DNA of 64,000 nucleotides from the NCBI GenBank assembly GCA_039090855.1, contig CM077023.1, positions 78,157,127 through 78,221,126 of the forward strand. Direction: 5' to 3'. Numbering within the stretch: the first letter of the stretch is position 1; every line of letters starts with the position of its first letter. This DNA is from Macrothele yani. Lineage: Eukaryota; Arthropoda; Arachnida; Araneae; Macrothelidae. Below the pieces are notes generated by a model. The model was not told the origin of the DNA, did no database searches, and worked only from the letters and a program-made list of their open reading frames with translations. Below, in pieces: positions 33,991-42,891 of this stretch. Made by a program: the position numbers and the translations under genes.

Positions 33991-34677
33991 AATGTCTCCT
34001 TGGAAATCATGTGAATCAAAACCATAAGCAGAAAATTCATCATCGCATGAATATTGTTCTTCTGCGCTCTCTCTCTCTCATCTTCGACAATGAAGTTTTC
34101 TCTTAATGCTATAGCATCTTCAATTTCAGTGTCATTTTGTTCATTTGCAGTAGCAACAAACCCTTTCCTATTCTCCAATATAATGTTTTGATTTTGGTCA
34201 AATATTTCTTTCACATTTATGTCGATGAGTTCTGAAACCTCGTTACGCCATGGGTAATACAACATTAAGAGCTCTCTAAAAAAATTATCAGGATCCTGAG
34301 AAAGCCTATACTTTCTATATCTGATGATTTTTGCTTTTTTGCGCAGTTTTAGGAAACCTGATTTATCTTTCAACTGCAAAATGGTTTGAACATCCTCACA
34401 TTCTCCATTGTTTCCTTCTATTGGTTGAGTTTCGTCATCATATGGTGCATTGTAAACAACGTGTCGTTTAGTTTTAGAGAAATTATAATATGCAGCAAAT
34501 TTGGCTAAACAAACTTCTTCAAGACTATCTGGTCTTTGCACATAGTGCTCAATAAGCCCTGAAACACAGACATCAGTTGACTCTGGATCCATCTCCCGCA
34601 GTTCTTGCTCACTTTTAACGATCCGTATTCGCTCTTCCGGCAAGCATGTTGGAATAAATATTTCTGCTTCGCTTGCT

Positions 34678-36130
34678 TCAGACATACGTAAACGCAACAA
34701 ATTCCATGCTGATCTCTGAAGCATTTATGCATTGATTTGCTACTGCCCGGAGTTGCTGGCGAATACTTGTATTACCTGCTCGAGCCTCAGCCAAAGCCTC
34801 CCTCAAAAGCTTAGACATTCCTCGGTTGGATTTGTTGATGTAGTCAACTATATATGTGGCACAAGCAAAGGCATCGAGCACAAACTGGATGTCCATATTT
34901 GCACGATGAAGACTAAGGATCTTATAGTTGTAGTTATTGATGAATATTTCACTTAGATTTCTCTGTATGAACACTTTAGGTTTATCAAGTGATGACCTTA
35001 TTATCAAAATGTATGTATCTTTTGATAGCCCTAGTTGCTGAAGGAACTGCTCGAACGTCATGTTCTCCTGAGAAATTTGGTGTAGCGCAACTTTTATATC
35101 ACTAAGTTTACTTTTCATACTTGGAACTTGTTCATTACTACTCAGAGGAAGCAGGATTCGGGTTCTGTCCATTGGATAGAAAGGAATTCCAAAACGACAA
35201 ACAGTTTCAGTGCTCGTTCGTTTTTTGCAGGTGTGACTGTGCCTGTGCTTTTGAAGTGGCAATAGCTCTTTGATCTTTTCGTTAGACGCATCTGATGAGC
35301 AAGTAATTATTTCATTTATAAATGATTCAGTCCTCTGAATTGAATCTGCATCACTTGAATCAAAATTGGGAGCATTTTCTAACCACAAGAGCATATGGAC
35401 GTGAAGTGAACCCTTATGTTGAAATTCAATGCAAAAATAGTGGTGCTCAACTTTTCTATCGCCAAAAGGGCCTCTTTTTGATTTCCATGTTTTCATAAGT
35501 TCCTTGAAAGTTTGCCAGAAATATAATGCGCATGTAACTGCGTCTGATTTTATTAATCGTGCTTTTTCATTAAATGACATATTTTGTGCTTCCGCAGATG
35601 TAATTACTGTGTTGTCCACATTGATTCGTAAGATTCTTAAAAGCTCAGGCCACTTGCTTTCTGCTGCAGATAACGTCAAAAACAATGTTGGTAAACCAAA
35701 CTGTCGTATCATGGCACAAACCTTTTTCTTTTCCGCTTCCCAGTGAGCTGGCACACTTCTAATGTTTCTTAGAAACTTGTATCCTTCATCTGCCTGAGTT
35801 GGAGTATTAACCTCAGTTTTACTAATAAATGTTTTACCTTAGTTTCCCCGTAGGCTTTGTTTTTTTTTCTTTAGAGCAATTCCAATAGAACCAGAAATTT
35901 TAGAAATTTCGTTTTTCTTGTAGGCATATAGGAGGTGATCAGTTCGAGCTGCTCGACGATCGTAGCGACGAATTTCTGAATTGGATATGTCCATGTACGA
36001 GAGACTAACAGTAGGTTTTCTACTTTACTACCATATGTAGTTGGAAAAGCAAGTTCTTCAGCATGCGTATCTAAAAGGAGAGATAAAGGCTTTTGGCCTT
36101 CTCCAGGAGCAAAGGCAATACCAGATATTT
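34678..36130 (-). pseudogene. Helitron-like Rep (HUH) domain
   Basis: The region before the ORF includes APGEGQKPLSLLLDTHAEEL (near 36,090) and TPTQADEGYKFLRNIRSVPA (near 35,770). The 358-residue frame 35,754-34,678 has FLTLSAAESKWPEL, then the HUH motif in FQHKGSLHVHMLLWLEN (HVH at residues 118-120). A zinc-binding HSHTCKKR ... CRFGIPF and the two-tyrosine motif ATYIVDYINKSNRG (Tyr 301 and Tyr 305) follow. Both tyrosines and both histidines are present, so the nicking active site looks intact within this piece. It is joined in another frame to the linker piece 34,724-33,987. Confidence 0.9.
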
Positions 36131-36164
36131 CACACGACTCAATTAAGGTTTCTTCTCCAAAATT

Positions 36165-36779
36165 CTAATGTGTATTCTCGTCAAATTCATCCTCTGTATC
36201 AACGGTTCTGACGTTAGTAACAATAGCATCAGTGTTGTCTTTTGATGAATCATCACTTCCACTAGATTCAAGATCATTTGTAAATAGCCAGTCATGAGAA
36301 AGAGTTATTCCTTCTAACTTGTAAAGTTCTTGTTCTACTAAATACTTTGCAGCATCGAAAATTTTTCGTGGGCAAACTGATTCACACATGTAATGGCTTT
36401 GGTATGCCATCCGACGTTTTAGCTTTAATTTAATAGTAAACGTGTCTGAAAAATTTCTTGGTAATATTGACACAGTACGATCCACTGGATTTGGAACATT
36501 GATAACAGATCCTTTTAGACCACACTGTTGGTCTACTCCCAAAGCTCTTATAGACATAAATGGTATCCGTGCAGCGACATTACGCTCTTCTAGTGGAGTT
36601 AAATTTTGTAAGCAGTCTGGCAATTCAGGAAAGTCTAAGCCATTCTTGAAACATAATTTAGGAATATTACCACGAGAAACTTCTCTATAGCATGTGTGGC
36701 AGAAAATATCATGTTCATCTCTCTGATCTAGCCTGTATAGAGATGAAATGAAATTGTTACTAAAACCTCTTTCAATCAA
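36165..36779 (-). pseudogene. Helitron N-terminal DUF6570-like region
   Basis: A 204-residue open piece contains DIFCHTCYREVSRGNIPKLC (Cys-rich), LQNLTPLEERNVAARIPFMS, LGVDQQCGLKGSVINVP and LKLKRRMAYQSHYMCESVCP. These match the region just before the Rep domain in many animal Helitrons, where LTPLEERL.S.R.PFM is typical. A second Cys pair lies just upstream in another frame (IHACVCCGRLWFKSSVRTLS, near 36,830). The tail is acidic (DLESSGSDDSSKDNTD). Confidence 0.82.
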
Positions 36780-36954
36780 ACAATCTTTGGATAAGGTTCT
36801 AACAGATGACTTGAACCATAATCTTCCGCAACAGACACAAGCATGTATCGGACCATCCCTTATTTTTTCATCATAATTCTTTTCAAATTTTCCCAGTTAT
36901 CGTCACCTTCTCTAGCCATTCTACGGGTTTCAGTATTGCGAGCCTGTTCTTCTG

Positions 36955-37600
36955 CTCGGTACTGTGGGTTTTTGCGATGATCTTGGTGCGCTTCCGTGTT
37001 AGGAATCTGTTCTTCTGCTCGGTACTGTGGGTTTTTGCGATGTTCTTGGTGCGCTTCCGTGTTACGAATCTGTTCTTCTACTCGATACTGTGGGTTTTTG
37101 CGATGTTCTTGGTGCGTTTCCGTGTTACGGATCTGTTCTTCTGCTCGGTACTGTGGGTTTTTGCGATGTTCTTGGTGCGTTTCCGTGTTACGAATTTGTT
37201 CTTCTGCTCGGTACTGTGGGTTTTTGCGATGTTCTTGGTGCGCTTCCGTGTTACGAATCTGTTCTTCTGCTCGGTACTGTGGGTTTTTGTTATGTTCTTG
37301 GTGCGTTTTCGTGTTACAAATCTGTTCTTCTGCTGGGTACTATGGGTTTTTGCGATGTTCTTGGTGCGTTTCCGTGTTACGGATCTGTTCTTCTGCTCGG
37401 TACTGTGGGTTTTTGCGATGTTCTTGGTGCGTTTCCGTGTTACAAATCTGTTCTTCTGCTCGGTACTGTGGGTTTTTGCGATGTTCTTGGTGCGTTTTCG
37501 TGTTACGAATCTGTTCTTCTGCTCGGTACTGTGGGTTTTTGTGATGTTCTTGGTGCATTTCCGTGTTACAAATCTGTTCTTCTGCTCGATATTCTTCATC
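36955..37600 (-). repeat. 63-bp coding tandem repeat in the Helentron N-terminus
   Basis: Ten to eleven units of 63 bp encode a 21-residue motif close to YRAEEQIRNTETHQEHRKNP plus Q on the minus strand, in frame with the Helentron start. Anchors (ACTGTGGG, plus strand) recur at 36,961, 37,024, 37,087, 37,150, 37,213 and so on. The repeats are nearly identical, so they were homogenised recently. Other Helitron proteins carry Arg/Glu-rich repeats at the same place. No frame on the plus strand has a stop across most of the array, a by-product of the repeat. Confidence 0.93.
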
Positions 37601-37675
37601 CATTCTCTTGACCCTTTTCCTTGCGGTGTCTGCATTTCGACGCTGTTGTTGGCTGTTTCATTTAGTTCTTGGCAT

Positions 37676-38882
37676 AGCCGGTTATTTTAATGCTACAAGT
37701 AACTTATCTCAACAGATTTATCTTTAACGGCCATCAAAAATCTAGTGTACTAAAATTATCAGTAATTTTAATCGCAAATATTTATGATTCCAATAATATC
37801 AAGTGCTGATCAATTCAAGCGCTATGAATTCTATCTTACGGTATTAATATCAAGTTCACTTTAGAAATAGTTGAAAATACGAAATATTTAGTAGCAATTT
37901 GCATTGTTTTTGGTAGAGATATTGAGGTTTGAGGAACAGACACCAAGAGACCAATAGCCACGTTATTCCACATGGGCAATTATTTGCCGTAACTATCTCT
38001 GGTAAATCAAATGTATTGATAATTTTTAATTGCGGAGTTCATACGCATAAAATGCAGGTCTTATATGTGCTGTATAGAACTATAACATTGCTTTCACATT
38101 TTCATAACCACTTTTTGATGAGCAAATAGATTGTTTTATAGTTACTAGCTGTAGCCTGAGTACTACATACATATTCAGAATAATTTAGCATCCAATTAAA
38201 ATGAAAAAAACGTCTCTAAACCTAGTAGCACTTCTGAGTCCTTTTGTCATGGGTTACATTTTTATCAGTTTGTTATACAATTATTCAAAAAGGTAAAGTC
38301 TCGTCGCCACTCCATAATGACTGTGGTACATGAAGAAAATAAAAAATCCATTATTGTACATTCTCCAAACACAATTATAATACCTACCAAATAAACACTC
38401 GCGCACGAATTGTTTTATCTGCATTCACATAAAATTAAAGGTCCGATGTCTGAATTCACATAGCATTAATAAAAAGACCGATATCTTCATGCCGTCCTCT
38501 CGGCAAATGGCATAGAGCAGGAACAAAACTTTCTTTCTCTCGATTCTTATTTTCTGGCAGCTTCGTGCTGAACTGTTGCCAACAGATAAATGAATAAATG
38601 AAAAAACAGTTTACAAGTGCAACAATGCAAAATTATTTTAAGAATTAATAAAGAACGCAAATCCGACTACAGCATCCGTAAAAATTAGGCTGTTATTAAA
38701 TTTTTCTAACAGACTGAATTATATACGCATATCCTAATAAAGCCAAGTTAACCTGCTTTGACATGCTAATACCATCTGCTCACCTTCTCGCAGTACAATG
38801 ACGTAGCTACAGAAAAACAGATTCATTAACTTCTGTTGCGTAAAACATCTGCGCTGCGTCGTGGGTGAAACATCTGCTGGTC
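37676..38882. other. Non-coding stretch upstream of the Helentron gene
   Basis: It is AT-rich with scattered stops in all frames. It probably includes the Helentron 5' region and promoter. No motif was identified beyond a short TTGATCAG-type palindrome. Open frames here are short and unrecognised. Confidence 0.4.
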
Positions 38883-38886
38883 TTAA

Positions 38887-39327
38887 GGTGGACGTCAAAT
38901 AATTTTGCTTCCTATACTTCCAATGAAAAAAACATCTGTACACATTATTTTCACAATTAATGTCCCCAAAGATAAAAATTTGAACATCGATTAAAATAGC
39001 TTCATTTTATAACTTGGAATACTTAATGTTTTCTAAAACATAACCATAGTTATGCAATCCAACAGTTGTTTGTCTACTGACGTCATCAAAGTAGATAGAG
39101 GTCGCGCCATCTTTTTTCTGGTTTCAACACCACCAAAGAAAAAGTTATTGATTTTTAATATAATTATGGTTATGTTTTAGAAAATATTAAGTATTCCAAG
39201 TTATAATATGAAGTTATTTTAATCGATGTTCAAATTTTCGTCCTTGGGAACTCATTAATTGTGAAGGAAATGTGTACAAAAGTTTTTTCATTGGAAGCAT
39301 AGAAAGCAAAATTACTTGACGTCCACC
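38887..39327. mobile_element. Palindromic TTAA MITE, copy 1
   Basis: The 441-bp element is almost a full palindrome. The ends are GGTGGACGTCAAATAATTTT and its inverted match (AAAATTACTTGACGTCCACC). It is flanked by TTAA on both sides (38,883-38,886 and 39,328-39,331), the target of piggyBac-type elements. The central, non-palindromic part contains GTCTACTGACGTCATCAAAG. There is no coding capacity. It abuts a second copy of the same family in opposite orientation. Confidence 0.82.
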
Positions 39328-39331
39328 TTAA

Positions 39332-39774
39332 GGTGGTTCCACCTAAAATCTCTGCCTTATGTTTCCAATGGTAAAATTTCTTTACATATTTTCTTAGCAA
39401 TTAATGTATTCCTAAGGCTGAAAATTTGCACATCGGTAAAACTAACTTTAAGTTTTAGCATGGGGTACTTAATACTTGCTAAAACATAACCATTATATTA
39501 AAAATCAATCATTTTTTCTTTAAGTAATGTTAAACCTATTAATAGATGGCACGACCTGTACATTGATGACGTCAGTAGACAAACAAATGTTGAATTGCTT
39601 AATTATGGTTATGTGGTTATGTTTTAGCAAGTATTAAGTATCCCGTGCTATAACTTAAAGTTAGTTTTATCGATTTGCAAATTTTCATCCTTGGGAATAC
39701 ATTAATTACGAAGAAAATATGTAAATAAATTTTATCATTGGAAACATAAGGCAGAGATTTTGGGTAGAACCACC
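39332..39774. mobile_element. Palindromic TTAA MITE, copy 2
   Basis: The 443-bp element ends with GGTGGTTCCACCTAAAATCT and the inverted match (AGATTTTGGGTAGAACCACC). It is flanked by TTAA (39,328-39,331, shared with copy 1, and 39,775-39,778). Its centre (TTGATGACGTCAGTAGAC) is the reverse complement of the centre of copy 1, so the two are inverted relatives. The arms differ from copy 1 mainly in the outer 30 bp. Confidence 0.82.
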
Positions 39775-40034
39775 TTAACGCTTTAAGAAAATGTAATGCT
39801 TCTCGTATATCTTGAGTAATGTAAGACAGTTTTCAGCCATTTTAAGTGAGAATAGTTCCAGAATATACCCAAACACCACAAATTGTCAGCGTAAAAATCG
39901 AATTATTTTAAGTGACAATGCAAGAGGACAAAAGCATATGATTCGTCCTTAAAAAAAATATAAACCTTCAAAAAATATATTGTATTGACTAATGATTCGA
40001 TTTTGACTGTTTCTTTGCACTTCCCTCAGCGTGG

Positions 40035-40600
40035 TTCCCCCAGTTCGCCCATTTTCAATAGGCTTCGTCCTTATGTGGTCCCTTACCACATACTTAAATT
40101 TCACTGAAATCGAACCATATTTACGCAAGTTATGACGCATAAGGGCAACTGAATGGATCCCGCTCCTATGTCGTGACCTTTGACCCCAGTTCGCCCATTT
40201 TCAATAGGGTTTGTCCTTATGTGGTCTCTTACCACATACTTAAATTTCACTGAAATCGAACCATATTTACGCAAGTTATGACGCATAAGGACAATGGAAT
40301 GGATCCCGCTCCTATGCCGTGACCTTTTACCCCAGTTAGTTCGCCCATCTTCAATAGGGTTCGTCCTGATGTGATCCCTTACCACATACTTCGATTTCAT
40401 TGAAATCGAACCATATTTAGGCAAGTTATGACGCATAAAAGCAGTGGAATGGACCCCGCTCCTATGTTGTGACCTTTGACCCCATTAACCCCATTTTCAA
40501 TAGGGTTGGTCCCTAAGTAGTCCCCTAACACATACTAAAATTTCATCGAAATTGAATGATTTTTACATAAGTTATCGTACGGACGGACAAAGCTGGAGCA
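40035..40600 (+). repeat. 148-bp tandem repeat, right array
   Basis: Nearly four units of 146-150 bp are present, marked by CAGTTCGCCCATTTTCAATA (40,041; 40,187; 40,337 with a 4-bp insertion; a diverged start at about 40,484). Each also contains ACGCAAGTTATGACGCATAA and CGCTCCTATGTCGTGACCTT. Helentrons and their short derivatives often carry minisatellites, so this may be part of such an element. Confidence 0.85.
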
Positions 40601-40637
40601 TATACGCTTCTTCAACCTACGGTTGCAAAGTGTAAAT

Positions 40638-40817
40638 AAAAAGGACTTGGTGGGAATTAGTGTGGCCCAAGCAATGTTGGAGAGTGCTACGAAAGTTAGG
40701 GAACAAGAAGTGAAGAAAATTAAAGGCATAGAGAAGGTACAGAAAGCAGTTGATAAGCGAAAAAGCAGTGTTATAACAACATTTTTTTCAAAGAAGCAAA
40801 AACAAAGTGAGACTTAA
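40638..40817 (+). pseudogene. hAT-B transposase, final C-terminal tail
   Basis: The open frame reads NKKDLVGISVAQAMLESATK followed by a basic/acidic helical stretch and VITTFFSKKQKQSET, then stops at 40,817. SVAQAML is the tail motif seen after the coiled coil in this hAT group. It completes the piece ending at 30,108, showing that the 10.5-kb insert landed in the last 60 codons of hAT-B. Confidence 0.75.
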
Positions 40818-41287
40818 TGACCTGATTTTGTAAAGAAAGCTAGATGATTTTCCACATTACATTTAAAAATTCAAAGTTGTAAACATTTTGTTTGTATTAT
40901 TCTGAAAATGGTACTGTACAGCTGCACTTTAAAGCTTTTTCTAGTTTTAGTTGTGCTGAATAGGAGCATGTCAGTATTAATATAATAAAGTGCAATGATT
41001 TTCCTGATTATTTTTTATTATTATTATTATATGTAATTTTGTAATAGTTTTATATGTTGATTACAATTAAAACAATAAATAGGTGTGAGTTGGCTGGGGA
41101 TGGTGGAGGCCAGATTAAAAAAAAAAAAAATGCTTTTGACCCTTCTTTCCTAATGAGAAATTTGAGTCAGTATTTAGTCTGTTTTTTTTTCTTTTTTTTT
41201 TTTTTTTTTAATGTCCAAATCAGTAAAGTCAGTTTTTGTAATCAAAATGGTCAGTAATTTTAGTCTTAGGTTTGGTTTCCATTGCTG

Positions 41288-42045
41288 TTAAATAAACCAT
41301 TAAATCCCATAGAAGAAATGGAGTTGATATTGGAATTTCTGCCAGGAGCTACATGAAAAAGTAGTGCCTCTGAATGCAAGAAGGACACATTTGTCACTGA
41401 ATGTAAAAATTTCCTGGTTAATATGACCAGCAAGATTATTGAAAATAGTCCAGTAAATTTTTTGACCGTGATATCTATGTCCTGCTTAGATCCTCATCTA
41501 CTATGTTCTAATGCTGTATTATGTGAAAAACGAATGGATAACTTACTGCAACTTCTTCATGATAGTAACATTTTACCAGCATTATCAGTGGATTGTGCCA
41601 AGCAGCAATTTTCAACATTTACAATGTGGGAAAAAAGATTTCTCTTTATTTTGTACGAAAAACACGATTAGATGTTGTTTTTTTTCAAAATACCTGAATA
41701 ACGAAGAATTTAAAAAGCTGTGGCAAGTAGTGAGAATCGTTATGACTTTCTCCCATGGCAATGCCTCGTCAAAAGCAGGTTTTTCAATAAACAAAGCCAT
41801 TCTTGTTGAAAATCTACAGGAAAAATCTTTAATGGCTCTACATAGCACATATGATGCCGTGAAATCATATGGTGGTCCACTATCCGTGCCAATAACCTCT
41901 GAGATGTTACAGAGCATGACAATGTCACGGATTCAATATCAAAGAACTTGGGACCAAATTAAAGTGCTTCAGCAAAAAAGAGCAAGACTTGAAACAGAAA
42001 AAAACATTCAAAGCAAAAAAAAATCGAAGAAATTACTGAACTAAA
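41288..42045 (+). pseudogene. hAT-A transposase, C-terminal piece
   Basis: It resumes with LNKPLNPIEEMELILEFLPG, then FVTECKNFLVNMTSKIIENS and VISMSCLDPHLLCSNAV. A shifted frame follows (41,511-42,044) with the dimerisation region KKLWQVVRIVMTFSHGNASS then KAGFSINKAILVENLQEKS. It ends in a Lys-rich tail (KKKSKKLLN). Motif order and reading continuity with 24,088 (KLVKIDVFH then LNKPLNPIEEME) fit one interrupted copy. It differs from hAT-B, which has ALSHGNVDVERGF at the same place. Confidence 0.8.
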
Positions 42046-42891
42046 AAGAAAGATTGTGTACATGTAGGAGTAATTTATTTTCCCAAGCAATGTAAGTTAA
42101 TACAGCCAATTCCTTAGGGTCCCAATTTTGCTAAAGTTCCTCGGTTTAATGATACCCCCAATTTAGCAATTATTTTTGCCAGTTCACTGAGTCATAAAAT
42201 TAAACTTTAATTGTATTTTAAAATATTTTGATTGCTAATTACTAGTAAGGTACATGGTTTTATTATTAATCTGTTATGTTAATATGCGTAGGATAATCTT
42301 TGCTTAGGTCAATTTTACTGCATATTGAGTAGAAATCCTAGTTTTTCTACTGTAAAAGTGAGCTGTGAATTGTAAAAGTATGGGTCTGGAATTTTGTGGA
42401 AATTTTCCTGGAAAACCTGGAGAAGTCAGGGAATTTCATTTCTGAAATTCAGTGGGAATCCTGTGATAAAATTTAGCTGAAAATGATAAAATTTAATTCT
42501 GTCAGTACTTGATTTTTTTTTTAGAGATTGCTTTCAAAGAGCATAAATTGAAGTGTTGAACAATGTACATTACATTTATTTTTCATTTGCTTATGTAAGT
42601 ATAAATATTTATTATCTCTTGATTCTTTTGATTTTTTAAAAAGGACCCAGAATATCTCGCAAAGTACCCACTTTTTAAAAATCTGCGAGTCCTTAGGACC
42701 CATCTTGATAACACTTCAACGGCAGTTCTGAGATGATAGACAGCAGTGCCACCTTTCATATCATAAAATCAGTCTTGTTTTCAAATTGCCGTACTGTGTA
42801 CTTAAAAAGAAGTGTTAACCATCTAAAAATAAAAAAAAATGGCCTGCTTATAGTTTATTTTTTAATTTCATATTGTTACACTATCATAATG
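42046..42891. other. Non-coding stretch, probable hAT-A 3' end
   Basis: No gene is present. 42,400-42,463 (GAAGTCAGGGAATTTCATTT ... CAGTGGGAATCCTG) looks like a hAT terminus and has a diverged, inverted counterpart near 7,910. It could be the 3' terminus of hAT-A or a fragment of another hAT. No TSD was found. Confidence 0.35.

Larger units (their letters stand above)
31700..37675 (-). pseudogene. Helentron-type Rep-helicase-endonuclease gene, broken
   Basis: One protein of roughly 2,000 residues can be followed on the minus strand from an ATG at 37,675. It has an in-frame TGA at codon 6, a 21-residue tandem repeat, a Cys-rich region, a DUF6570-like domain, a Helitron Rep (HUH) domain, a PIF1-type helicase and a C-terminal EEP endonuclease. 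The endonuclease fused after the helicase marks the Helentron branch of Helitrons. Stops or frameshifts occur at 37,658-37,660, near 36,850, 35,840, 34,070, 33,840, 33,465, 33,010, 32,820 and 32,124, so it is inactive. Rolling-circle-like transposition would use Rep to nick and the helicase to peel the strand. Confidence 0.9.
30109..40637. mobile_element. 10.5-kb insert in hAT-B carrying a Helentron
   Basis: The hAT-B tail is interrupted between about 30,108 and 40,638, and the codons on each side join to a familiar hAT tail (LKETINK then KKDLVGISVAQAML). The insert contains diverged 148-bp minisatellite arrays near both ends, a tRNA-like sequence, a minus-strand Helentron gene (31,700-37,675) and two palindromic MITEs. 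A short 3'-tail motif with a small hairpin (CAACCTACGGTTG then CAAAGTGTAAA) lies at the right end, with a diverged copy at about 30,985-31,012. Exact boundaries and whether it is one element or several are not settled. Confidence 0.6.
24089..41276 (+). mobile_element. hAT-B and its nested insertions, inserted in hAT-A
   Basis: The hAT-A reading stops at 24,088 and resumes near 41,288. The insert starts CAGGGATGGAAAATGGTCAG, a hAT-like terminus. CTTCCATT (24,081-24,088) is echoed by TTTCCATT (41,277-41,284), a probable 8-bp TSD with one mismatch. The right end is rich in GGTCAGTAA motifs like the left but is not a clean inverted copy, so this boundary is approximate. The transposase C-terminal half belonging to this element is found in two pieces (28,815-30,108 and 40,638-40,817). 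Its N-terminal half is missing. Confidence 0.65.

Noticed and set aside
36955..37600. Regular repeat array resembling a CRISPR
   Set aside because: The units are contiguous 63-bp coding repeats with no unique spacers, in a eukaryotic transposon.
36977..37690. Long plus-strand open frames of 180-237 codons with Phe/Cys-rich repeats
   Set aside because: They are antisense shadows of the 63-bp Helentron coding repeat, which lacks stops in several frames. The minus-strand frame is in phase with the Helentron start and downstream domains.
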